NCBI GenBank assembly: GCA_039881145.1
Contig: JAYKKI010000148.1
Location: 1,309,501 to 1,373,500 of the forward strand
Length of the DNA stretch: 64,000 nucleotides
Source of the DNA: Druceiella hillmani
Taxonomy: Eukaryota; Arthropoda; Insecta; Lepidoptera; Hepialidae
Reading direction: 5' to 3'
The notes under the pieces are model-generated. The model saw nothing but the letters and a program-made list of their open reading frames with translations, did no database searches and was not told the origin of the DNA. Positions 38,084 through 47,499 of this stretch are shown one piece after another (within the stretch, counting starts at the first letter, position 1; every line of letters begins with the position of its first letter). The translations under genes and the position numbers were made by a program.

Positions 38084-38118
38084 TTTTGTAATGATAATGT
38101 TGAATTATCATTACAAAA
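38084..38118. repeat. Perfect hairpin, 15 bp arms, 5-base loop
   Basis: Arms 38084-38098 and 38104-38118. Confidence 0.95.
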
Positions 38119-38429
38119 TGAGATACTGACAATATTTGAAAATTATTGTTTGGTAATAACAAAAATTAATTAAAGTTTTGTAAATCGAGTTCTTTGATTC
38201 GGCAGCAATTTGAAAATTCTGAGAAGCACATAAAAACGAGAAAATTTTGATTCGATTAATTTTTATGACTCTCATTGTGATCTCAATTAACAAGGAAGTT
38301 ATGATCGATTTCCATTGGCTTTTTATGACGCAGTGTAATACGAGCAAGTATGGATATTAGTACAAGTCAAGTATAGCAAAATCTATATAAATATTTGTAC
38401 GTCAGGAAACTTTCCATTAGGTGACTCTT

Positions 38430-38770
38430 TGACGACGTTGTTTTTGAGCTTTGATTTGAAGAAAGCTCAAAAACAACGTCGTATTGATTGTTATCGCAAA
38501 ATGTTAGATAATTTGACGGTCAATCAAATTCTACACTGGATATCATCACTGGCGGCGATAACTGGATATACTGTTACGAAACCAAAATTTAAAAGTATTC
38601 TGTACAATAGACGTTTCCTTCTGATGAGTTGTCTACAAAGGTGAAGAAAGAACTGGAGAAAAATATTCACTTCATTCTTCGAACCGACGTGTCATGCAAC
38701 CGTTGTTTGGAAAAAGTTGTAGATTAATGCTTTAGCAGTAAAATTATCCTTCATCACATAACTAATATAA
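38430..38770 (+). pseudogene. Mariner transposase fragment
   Basis: Central part of a mariner (Mos1/SETMAR-like) transposase in two frames. DLKKAQKQRRIDCYRKMLDN is the conserved region just before the first catalytic motif. GGDNWIYCYETK (Asp codon 38557-38559) corresponds to the usual TGDESWIYCYDP. FPSDELSTKVKK follows and decays further. At least one frameshift and several stops. No terminus identified; the N-terminal side is replaced by the hairpin at 38432-38482. Confidence 0.6.
38432..38482. repeat. Perfect 21 bp hairpin inside a mariner fossil
   Basis: Arms 38432-38452 and 38462-38482, 9-base loop. The right arm is native transposase sequence (encoding KAQKQRR); the left arm is its inverted copy, in place of the expected upstream coding sequence. 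Confidence 0.95.
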
Positions 38771-39090
38771 TTCTATATTACGATAACCTGCTTTTAGATA
38801 AACACAGTTGAACTTATTTTTAAGTTGTCAAAATTATTAATAATCTATGGTTATCTAATTAGCGAAAGTATCTTTCTTACAAAAATTCGTCAGTTTTTAA
38901 TTTTATGATGTTGAAATTAGAAAATAGAGTACCTGTTTATTGAAACTGTGATGGAAACTATAAAGCAGAAAAAACGCCAATTTTATTGAAAATAAGAAGA
39001 CATAAAGTAATAACATAGAAGAAGAAAGAAAAACGTTTGACCTTCATGCTATTTAAACAATCAGCTTAGTGTCGTCTGATATTATTAAGT

Positions 39091-39530
39091 TCTTTGGTCA
39101 TTACTCTAACAAAATAGGTCACCCCATCGAAGTATGCCGATTAAGAAATTATAATATTGATAAATTTCAAACCTATCCCAGTAATTTCAATTAGCGACAA
39201 CCGCTCACTTACGATCAGAAACCTTTGACAAGATGCCGTGTGAGACTACTTTCTTTCAAAATCGACACCCCCGTTTGGTAAATCAATTAAAGCTAGCGGA
39301 CAGGGTAACCAGCCTCAAACTCATCGCCAACCAAAAAGAAATTCAAATAAGGCAAACGGACAAGGAAACTATCCCCAAACCTACCGCCAAACAAAAAAAA
39401 AATCAAATATGGTTAATGGACAGGAAAATAAGCCCAAATTTACGGCCAATAAAAAATCAGTTTAAATAATACCAATAGGCAGGGAAAGCAGTCCCAAACT
39501 TACGGTCAATCAAAAGAAATCCAGACGGAT
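39091..39530 (+). pseudogene. gag: gag remnant: zinc knuckle and repeated Gln/Asn-rich tail
   Basis: A CCHC knuckle is recognisable at 39091-39141 as GHYSNKIGHPIEVC: the His and last Cys remain, but the first two Cys positions are Gly and Ser. Downstream, four ~57-60 bp tandem units from ~39290 encode, in the original frame, GQGNQPQTHRQ-like repeats, typical of low-complexity gag C-termini. In another frame these repeats give a misleading 78-codon opening. RNA-binding nucleocapsid function is lost. Confidence 0.6.
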
Positions 39531-39716
39531 GATCAGCACAAATTACCCCGATACTTCAACTATTCTCACTATACACTCTACTAATACTGCATCTATTAAA
39601 AAAATAATAAACTACTTAAATTAACACAATACATCAAAATACATACAGTAAATTTACATATTCCCAAAAAGGTATTGGCGATTAAGCTTTTACCTCTTAT
39701 TATTTAGAAAGCATCT

Positions 39717-39765
39717 CTCTCTTCTCATCCCTCACTATGCTTCATAGTGAGGGATGAGAAGAGAG
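39717..39765. repeat. Perfect 23 bp hairpin within the gypsy remnant, with duplicated flank
   Basis: Arms 39717-39739 and 39743-39765 with a 3-base loop. 'actatgcttcata' at 39734-39746 is repeated directly at 39774-39786, as expected when a template switch copies a stretch backward and then returns. Confidence 0.95.
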
Positions 39766-40079
39766 CGATTCCTGACTATGCTTCATAAATAAGTCTTTAA
39801 CACACTCTCAATTTAAATGAAATTACATTAAAAGGCATTAATACATCTAACGAATCTACCACTACCCTTGACTCATTCAACTTACTTGCTAGTTCTATCC
39901 AGACAACCGATCGGAAGGATCACAGAAATTTCATGTATTTGATAAAATTTATTTAGATTACAATAGCATTATGAGTTACATTTTGGTGATTGACCCAGAA
40001 TGCATATATTAATAATACATACCTTGAAAATATACGGTCCTAAAAGTCAATTACAATCCACCGAACCCGTCTATAACAT

Positions 40080-40270
40080 TTCCCCTCGTAGTGAAAGAGT
40101 AACCGAATATTCGGTGTACAACCTCGAAATAAACAAGGTATAATACTCGATCAGCCCATTTCTGAATATCTTCTTATTGCAAATTTTATAGTGCAAGGAA
40201 AAGACAATAAACGAATAATTATTTTGGTCATTAATACTTATAAAAAATCTGTTTCAATGACCTCTAACTT
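40080..40270 (+). pseudogene. pol: pol: linker between protease and reverse transcriptase
   Basis: NISPRSERVTEYSV followed (after a frameshift) by GIILDQPISEYLLIANFIVQ matches the conserved pre-RT segment of Ty3/gypsy polyproteins (PPR-E-V start, then the 'G-I-I...E-Q-I' pattern). A protease D-T/S-G site could not be found. Confidence 0.5.
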
Positions 40271-40630
40271 GCAATCACTCCTCACCTCACTTTTAATTAA
40301 AACCGGCTTGTCTATCATTGTAATATGTTCTCCTCGACCCACTTGGTCAATTCACTTCAACGCACTAACGATATTTTAAAACTACCCCGATTTTAACATC
40401 TCGATAACGATGAAATTAACTCCCTATATGCCGAGGAAATTAACTCCCTATTTGTTCCCGATACTCTGATATATTTCACTTACCTTCATATGGAATAAGT
40501 GAAACCAATGTCGATGCTAATGAAATTGAGACAACTTCAAATATACTTATAAATGTCAAATCCTACGGATTTCTCGAGTATCATAAAGAAGAAGTAAGTA
40601 ATCGAATAAATAAAATATTGAATTAGGTGA

Positions 40631-40681
40631 CATGGTGACACAGAGGGTGTGATGTTACATCAAACCCTCTGTGTCACCATG
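40631..40681. repeat. 24 bp hairpin within the gypsy remnant
   Basis: Arms 40631-40654 and 40658-40681, one mismatch, 3-base loop. Confidence 0.95.
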
Positions 40682-40734
40682 ATCATCTCCAGTTTGGATG
40701 GTTCTAAAAAAATTAGACGCCTCAAGAAGAAAAA

Positions 40735-41200
40735 TGCGAGTAGTTATCGATTATGGGAAATCAAACGATACCGCAAATTTACAAAATTCTTGATCAATTA
40801 GGTAAAAGTAAATATTTTTGAACTCTCGGCCTCGCTTCAGGTTTTCATCAGATGCTCTTGTCTGCTGAAGACATTCCGAAAACTTCATTTAGCGTTCTGC
40901 AAGCGCAGTTCGGATTTACGCGCATACCATTTGGTTTGAAAATGCAGCTTCCACTTTTCAGCGTTTAATAAATTCAGCTCTTTTCCATTCAGCTCTCTTC
41001 AGACCTTCAAGGCATTCGATGCATTGTCCATCTAGACGAGGTCATCATTTACACGTAATATCTAAAATCATATATAAATAACTTATCTACCGTTTTTGAA
41101 CAATTACGAAATTTCTTGATAAATGATAAATGATAACTTGATGAATGCAAATTTTTACACAATGAAGTCACTTATTTAGGCCACATAATCATTGAAAATA
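40735..41200 (+). pseudogene. pol: pol: reverse transcriptase domain, catalytically dead
   Basis: Motifs in order: RVVIDYGK, KILDQLGKSKYF, then a stop, TLGLASGFHQM, EDIPKTSF, FTRIPFGLK, CIVHLDEVIIY and NEVTYLGHII. The family normally has TLDLASGF with a catalytic Asp; here it is Gly (GGC, 40828-40830). The Y-x-D-D box reads HLDE (41029-41040), with the second Asp changed to Glu. A frameshift follows GLK. Polymerase activity is not possible. Confidence 0.85.
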
Positions 41201-41439
41201 GCGCAAAACCAAATCTTGAAAAAATAAAATTAATGAATTGCCTATATTTAAATCACCCTAGGACGTTAAATCTTTTCTTGGCATCATGTCCTACTCTCAA
41301 AGATTCGTTCCTGACTTTTCAATATTAGAATAACCCCTTACAATGCTCCTGGAGAGAAATGTGACATATCTATGGGAAAAAGTGAAATAACTTCTTTTCC
41401 AGGTTTTAAAATCTAAATTAATCTATGCTATTTTACTCG

Positions 41440-41790
41440 CTTATCCAGATTTTACCAAACCTTACATATTAACCTGCGACGTGTCTTACTATGCCAAAAA
41501 CCAACCCACTGCATGTATTTCTGGAACACTTAAGAAATGTGAATATAAATTTATGCAACAGAGAGAGTTTTTAGCTATAATTTTTAGGTGTAAACCCTTC
41601 TGACCATATCTCTTTGGCCATATTCGAATATATTGTCACTGATCACCGTCCCTCAAGTGATTATTTCACCAGAAATATCCAAGCATTAATGTTCAAAGTT
41701 GGCGTTAAAATTACCAGAATACGATTATAGAATTGTCTATAGACAAGGAAAATTAAATTTTGCGGCTAACGCTCATTATCCTTTAAATTT
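41440..41790 (+). pseudogene. pol: pol: RNase H domain remnant
   Basis: LTCDVSYYAK (Asp 41478-41480), QQREFLAII (Glu), IVTDHRPS (Asp 41641-41643) and LALKLPEYDYRIVYRQGKLN followed by FAANAHYP. The fourth catalytic Asp of the usual ADALSR box is Asn (41768-41770). Stops lie between motifs. In the family this domain degrades the RNA strand of the hybrid. Confidence 0.8.
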
Positions 41791-42354
41791 TGTTCAATCT
41801 AGTAACAACGATACTCAGGTTCCATTTTCAGGTCTTCTTGGAACGATAATAGTAGCCCCCCTTTTATCCAGAAAATATTGAATCATATTCCAAATTTTTA
41901 AAATCCCTTTTGAAAAATAAAATTGTTAATGTAGTCATAATTGAATGAAATGACAGTCTACTGAAAATACAACAAACATTAATTGCAATTTTACTATCCC
42001 TATACTTAGACGAATGCCAACCATATGAGGAAATAATAGAAAATTATGAAAATTCTAGAGTTAAGGAAATTAGAAAGAACACTATGCTCTCACGATACAC
42101 TGAAAATAAATAATAAAACATAGTATTTACTATTTATTAAAATCCATCATTTTGATTATTACTCATACACTAACATATTTGAAACCATAAAAAAAATTAA
42201 AAAGCAAATTTCTCATATATTTTAATGAACCTGTAAAGCAATTAGCAATTGTAGGTTTCTGAAACTCTTTTGATCAACACTCATGTGTAAAATTATATTC
42301 CTTACATATTTATTCCTCAACACTAATTTACGAATACACATATATAAAGTTCAA

Positions 42355-43260
42355 GTCGTATTTCCTTCGCTTAGAGAAATACCTAAAATTATGAAAAAAT
42401 TTACAACACTCCCCAGGCACGTCGGCTCATACCGAATGTATAATAAAATAAAGGAACAGTACCATTGGAAAAACCTGAGAACAGATATCGAAAGTTATGT
42501 AAAGAAATGTTCCTCGTGCTAAGTAAACAAGACATTGAGAAAAGTAAATCGCGTACTCATGCGAATCACTAGAACATTTACTTTCCCGTTTAAATAATAT
42601 TGTAGATATTGTAGAACCTTAAACTGAATCTAGAGATACAGAACTTTAATATATCCTAACACTACAAGGCGATATTACGAAATGTTCAACAGTCATGCTA
42701 TTCGAAGCAATACGGCTGAAGACACGAGCGAGCACTTAATACATTATAGATCTTTCTTTTACTATACTTAAAACGAGCCTTACCCATTAGGAAACAAACT
42801 TCAATTCAAATCTTTTTAAAAGATCCTGTAATTTTTTAATTTAAACAATTGTGGGCATCATCCTTTCACCCACAGACCCAAAGAGCTTTATAACGTAGGC
42901 ATTCCGCCCTCAAAGAATATTTAAGAACATGTTAAGTCAATTGGTTCAGATATATTTAAACCGCTATACTAGCTTACAACACATTATTATTCATATATTC
43001 AACTACTTACTATTCTCCTTACGAGCTATTATTCGGCCCTATTGTTATTACTATAAATTTTGTACCTAATTCCATTTACAATACCACCCCTGACGCTATT
43101 TACCCCGACAACATAAAAATGCTACAACAAGGCTATATTATTCCACGGCAAAAGCCCTCGAAAATATTTGAAAAACCAGCTCAAAAACCGAATAGCAAGT
43201 TGAAGACTACGTCTCTCTTAGAAAATATCTCACGATGTATGAAGCCTTTTCTACTACTTG
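42355..43260 (+). pseudogene. pol: pol: integrase remnant
   Basis: The zinc-binding region reads RHVGSYRMYNKIKEQYHWKN then RTDIESYVKKCSSC. The pattern keeps one His and both Cys; the other His looks lost. The core is recognised by NIVDIVEP (first Asp region), CSTVM, HPQTQRAL and HSALKEYLRTC, with the catalytic Glu position after QRAL now a TAA (42891-42893). The second Asp region is scrambled. YSPYELLFG and DNIKMLQQGYI mark the C-terminal part. Several frameshifts. Confidence 0.8.
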
Positions 43261-43584
43261 ATTCCTTTATAAAGTTATAAAAATAAATATGCGAAATTCT
43301 CTAACTTTATTAATAAACCGTTTCTATATCATTTATCACTATGACGAAGTAAAACTAGCAAGAAGTAGTAACGATACCGAATCTTAAATAATATTTAATT
43401 ATTATTACATTTTTCCTTGTAGTTACATATAATTTTTCCATACTAATAATAAATTAACACAATAATAAATTAATGCTAAATAATGTATTATTCACTATTA
43501 CTTTTTACTATGTATATATCTAATTATTATGCATATCTTTTATAAAACTTTTACAAGTAATTACCCTTACCTTTATATTTTATA

Positions 43585-44560
43585 CATGTTACAGTGACAT
43601 CGTACAGACACATGCCGATTTTATAAAACCAATAAACAGGGCTCTTGATATACACCTGGATCCTGTTGGTTCACCAAAACTCATCAGGGACCAGCTTACC
43701 ATAGTTATTCCTATTAATATACCCTTTATAAAGTCACATTTAGATAACATGAACACTATCTTCAGAACGGTAAAGTTACTTTGTAAGTAACATGATATCT
43801 TTAACGATATGGAGTGCCATAATCTCATTCGACAGCTCTCTGCACAGTTTTATGACGTGATTAAAATTTTTGTTTCTATGTCCCATTTCATATCAACACG
43901 ATCTAGACACTCAACTTAGTGTGGTAGCGTGGAAATATCTTCAAACATATTTTTAGTACATTTGATGAAAATGATACCATTAAATATAATAACTCTATTC
44001 AAAATGTGGAAACAGATCAAAATCGGCAAAATACATAAAATAAACATTTAAATTACATTGACAGCACTCTTTGCTTTTCAGGATACAACAAACAAAATAA
44101 TCACTAATGAACAGAGTTTGATTAGCTTTGTTGAAAATAATGTATTAAGTTTAAAAAAAATTACTATTGTGTCGAATAAATTATTATTGAAAGCTAAATT
44201 CATGGAGTTATTGACTAGGCTAGAAAATAGTCTACTCGCGTTATCATTTAAAATTGAATACGTAATAAACGCTATAATGTTTAGTAAAAATAACGCCATA
44301 TACCACTTTTTCACCAAAAATCAAGACGACAAATAAATTATTTAAACCTAGTTTTAAATCTTAACCTGTACCATCGAATTTAGATCAAATTAATATCATA
44401 ATTAAGATATCCAAGATGATAATAAAATTACATTTGTGGAAAAGATACCATTAGTAAATATTCAAATATTTTTTCAAGATAATTAAAAAGTTCTAAAAAG
44501 GATAATTAAAATTTTTTTCAAAATAATTAAAATATTCAAATATTTTTTCAAGATAAATAA
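43585..44560 (+). pseudogene. env: env remnant (errantivirus / baculovirus F-protein type)
   Basis: A splice acceptor-like 'tacatgttacag' ends at 43592, where spliced env would begin. Recognisable fragments are DQLTIVIPINIPFIKSHLDN, ECHNLIRQLSAQFYDVIK and SMSHFISTRSRH, the last near where the furin-type site normally lies. They are followed by FVENNVLSLKKI and LLALSFKIEYVINAIMFSKN, and by a weaker NLDQIN...EKIPLVN segment near 44380-44460. Frameshifts and stops separate them. This family mediates membrane fusion; here it is broken. 44568-44780 (Cys-rich, 70 codons) may be its decayed C-terminal ectodomain. Confidence 0.65.
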
Positions 44561-45074
44561 AACGCAAATGGATTCTCATAATTTCTCAAACAGCAAAAAA
44601 TTCAATATATTGCCTAAAGAAAATGTTTACGAAAATAATATACTGGAAAAGGATATACTCGATACACCGCCCGAATGCATTGGATGCATGTTATGTGTAG
44701 ATACGTGTTGCAATACATTAAAATATGAGAACCTTCAATTTCACAAAACAGCAATAAAATTAAAACAAATATTAACTTAAATTATTTTAAAGAAAATTAC
44801 AAGATACTGAACTTGATTGATAAACCTCACATCTGGGATTATGGACAATATTATACCACTAACCTTATATTTTTAAGCGTTGTGTTCCATATTAATCATA
44901 CAATGTACAGTTGTAAATCCAGATGTAAAAAATATCTAATTAGAACTGAGCTTAATCGTAACAGAGTCTGAGTAAGTTTCTGATACAAAGTCAAGCTCCC
45001 GGTACCAATACCTAGAATTAGAATTTCTACGATATAGACATAGAAGAGAGTGTAATTTTACTCTTCGACAGGGG

Positions 45075-45374
45075 AGCTATTACACACTGTACTTGCTAAC
45101 GGTAACGTTTATATAGCACCGTTTCCACTATTCATATATTAACATGGTAAGAGCAATCCAACTCTTAGAGCATCACCTTACCATTATACCACGACAAAGC
45201 CTTATTCACAGTCACATCAGCAAATACCGCTCAAATCTTAGACGGAACCCTGCGAAGTTTTGACCATCTCAGTTCAATTCAGCGCTTAGTCCGCGTCAGT
45301 CGTAAGCCAGATACAAGTCGCAATTCAACTGTATTTAAATGTTTAATAATAATAATAATTGATTTCTTACAATT
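45075..45374 (+). mobile_element. Probable 3' LTR of the gypsy element
   Basis: A purine-rich 'gacaggggag' immediately precedes, as a polypurine tract would. The candidate LTR begins AGCTATTACAC and ends TTACAATT, resembling the AGTTA...AATT ends of errantivirus LTRs. It contains TATATAG near 45111, arthropod initiator-like TCAGT/TCAGC words near 45269-45280 and a TAA-repeat near the end. Boundaries are inferred; no second LTR is available for comparison. Confidence 0.5.
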
Positions 45375-45503
45375 TAAAAAAAAATTATATTTTAAAATCG
45401 TCGCAACAGAACGATTAAATAGCCAGCGGCTAACAAAAATATTCACAACGTGGCTGATATGAATGTGTGTGGGAGATCGCACAAAATTTAAAATATATCG
45501 GTG

Positions 45504-45649
<146 letters not shown>

Positions 45650-45719
45650 GAAAAGGTGATAAATATAAAGGGAACGACAATCAAATCAAAGTTATAACGA
45701 CGTTTTCCAAAAAATTGGC

Positions 45720-45960
45720 GACTATCCATTTAAAACCGAAGGTAAAAAAACGTTATGTGCAGATCTTGATAAATGTAACAAAGTAAATCGAAAATTAATG
45801 CCAGTCACAACTTCATGGCCAAGGTTCGTAAAATATTTAAGTCTTCACGGGCGAGTAGTTGAAAGGATCTTTCTTGCAAAAGCGGGCTTTGTGGGAGAGA
45901 TTCTTTTGTTCTCATTGTAAACAGTTTGACGATTTATTATTAAATATTATATTGTAATAA
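45720..45960 (+). pseudogene. Possible BIR-domain (IAP-like) fragment
   Basis: An open stretch from ~45735 reads GKKTLCADLDKCNK... then TSWPRF and LAKAGFVGE. After a one-base shift it gives ERFFCSHCKQFDDL. BIR domains carry (T/S)xWP, then LAxAGFxxxG, then VxCxxC. That order is kept, but the WP-to-AGF spacing is longer than usual, and the distal His/Cys ligands are not found. If real, it is a decayed inhibitor-of-apoptosis repeat beside the gypsy LTR. Chance similarity is a serious alternative. Confidence 0.25.
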
Positions 45961-46104
45961 TAAATAGACAAAAAATCCACTAAATTTCCTAATGCAGTTG
46001 GCGATCGTAACAAATTTTAATTCTGACAATGTTTGCTTTCACTATAATCTTAGAACTCAAAAGAATATATAATTTAATGGTATGAAAAGTGCGCAGCACA
46101 TCAA

Positions 46105-46152
46105 TTCCTTATACGTGGATTCCGTTGTCAAGCAAGGAATCCAAATAAGGAA
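46105..46152. repeat. Imperfect hairpin
   Basis: CCTTAT and TGGATTCC (left, from 46107) pair with GGAATCCA and ATAAGG (right, to 46150), with small bulges; 12-base loop. Confidence 0.75.
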
Positions 46153-46430
46153 ATGTCTTCTTGTCTTGTCAGTTTCTACAATATGTACTGAAATATTTTT
46201 ATTTTATCATGTTTACCCGTACTTATGGGGAGAGCTGAATATATCATAACCCTTTTAGTTTCAAAGATATGTATAGTTTTAATGTTTATTTAAATAAACT
46301 ATTTATCCAAAGCGACACAGTTTATAAACTTGTTTAACTTGTGCCAGAAAATTAATACCGTATAATTAGTACATTTGTTAAAAGAAATGCGTTTCACCAG
46401 AGCCTTTCCATTGGAACAATTTACCCGACC

Positions 46431-46470
46431 AGTCTATTTTATTGTAACAGGTGTTACAATAAAATAGACT
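46431..46470. repeat. Perfect hairpin, 19 bp arms, 2-base loop
   Basis: Arms 46431-46449 and 46452-46470. A partial third copy 'gtattgtaacaatgtac' follows at ~46473, again a flank duplication. Confidence 0.95.
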
Positions 46471-46918
46471 AGTGTATTGTAACAATGTACCGTACATTAA
46501 ACCACTAGAAAATAAATTGACTTTTAGACTTGTTTAATTATTCATAATAATGTTTTAATCCAATTTTTTTTAAAAACGGCTAACAAAAATTAAATCAATA
46601 TTTTTTCATTAACCTTCATAATTAATAGTTTATTTATTCAAAAGTATCAAAAATTAATGATTGCAGTAAATTAAATAAACAAATGCAAATATTTATTTTC
46701 CCAAAATATCTATATAGAAGTTAAAACTTTTTTAGTTGAACTTAAAATAATTACTTAAAGAATTATTCATGAATTTTTCTTGATGATTTCGTGACGTAAT
46801 TAAATCTTTAATAATTTATATTCGTTACCTATTCTTAACTCAAACAAATGTCGCGAATGTCTGGATTCAATGTATAGGTTTCGTAAACCCATTTATTATA
46901 GTAACTATTATATAAAGC

Positions 46919-47290
46919 TCAAAGATTTTCTTCGTCATCGACGTCACTATTATCTACTAGCTCTAGAACTTTATCCTTATAGATACTGCTACTGGTAGAA
47001 GATATTTTTCTTTTCAGAGTTTTAAAAATCTTTTTCTTTACACTACATTTCTTTTGGGTTCTATTTTTTTTTGTTACTATAGTTTTTTTCTGTAGTTCTC
47101 TTTTTTATTTTTTTTTATTTTTTCTGTTGAATTGCTATTAAATCTTCCGAATTATTTTACGAGGGCTCGGAAGTTTTTCTCTGAAAAAATCCACTTGTCG
47201 AACGCTATTACAAAATGACAAACATTTGAGGGTATTGCTAGCGCTTACCTCAGTGTCGCCAACAAAGAAAAATTCTTACAAAAGGTAAGA
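46919..47290 (-). pseudogene. C-terminus of a Tigger/jerky-like (DDE_1) transposase
   Basis: Minus strand. FDKWIFSEKNFRALVK resembles the conserved 'G(I/L)xPxDxxIFxxxDF' segment at the end of the DDE_1 domain of pogo/Tigger elements. A Lys/Ser-rich linker with frameshifts follows, then the tail KISSTSSSIYKDKVLELVDN and SDVDDEENL ending in TGA (46919-46921). Acidic tails after a Ser-rich basic linker are typical of this group. The catalytic part is not found upstream (beyond 47290), so only the last ~110 codons survive. Confidence 0.45.
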
Positions 47291-47466
47291 AATCTTGAAA
47301 TAATTTATTATTCCAGCAGTACAATATACTACACTTTTTCTTAAAGTACGAGTAATTTCCGTATCCCACTAAGTGATGAAATGTTGGATAGGTCTTTTAA
47401 AATGAAGTACATTTTAACATTTTAAGCCCTGTTTACTTAAGAGTACGTTTAATTACAAGTATCAAA

Positions 47467-47493
47467 GACATGCTACACGTCACGTAGCATGTC
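47467..47493. repeat. Perfect hairpin, 10 bp arms
   Basis: GACATGCTAC at 47467-47476, inverted at 47484-47493, 7-base loop. Confidence 0.85.
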
Positions 47494-47499
47494 TCTCCC

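Larger units (their letters stand above)
39060..45374 (+). mobile_element. Ty3/gypsy (errantivirus-like) endogenous element, 5'-truncated
   Basis: Order on the plus strand is the gag zinc knuckle, the pre-RT linker, RT, RNase H, integrase, env and an LTR, as in env-bearing insect gypsy elements. I find neither a 5' LTR nor a primer binding site upstream of 39060, and most of gag is missing. Many stops and frameshifts; key catalytic residues are lost (see the parts). Two hairpins (39717, 40631) lie inside it. Old and inactive. Confidence 0.85.

Noticed and set aside
43589..43828. 79-codon minus-strand frame
   Set aside because: Shadow of the plus-strand env remnant.
45990..46010. 'ttggcgatcgtaac' as a primer binding site of a second gypsy copy
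   Set aside because: Resembles a tRNA-Ser type site, but no LTR end with matching sequence precedes it and no gag follows.
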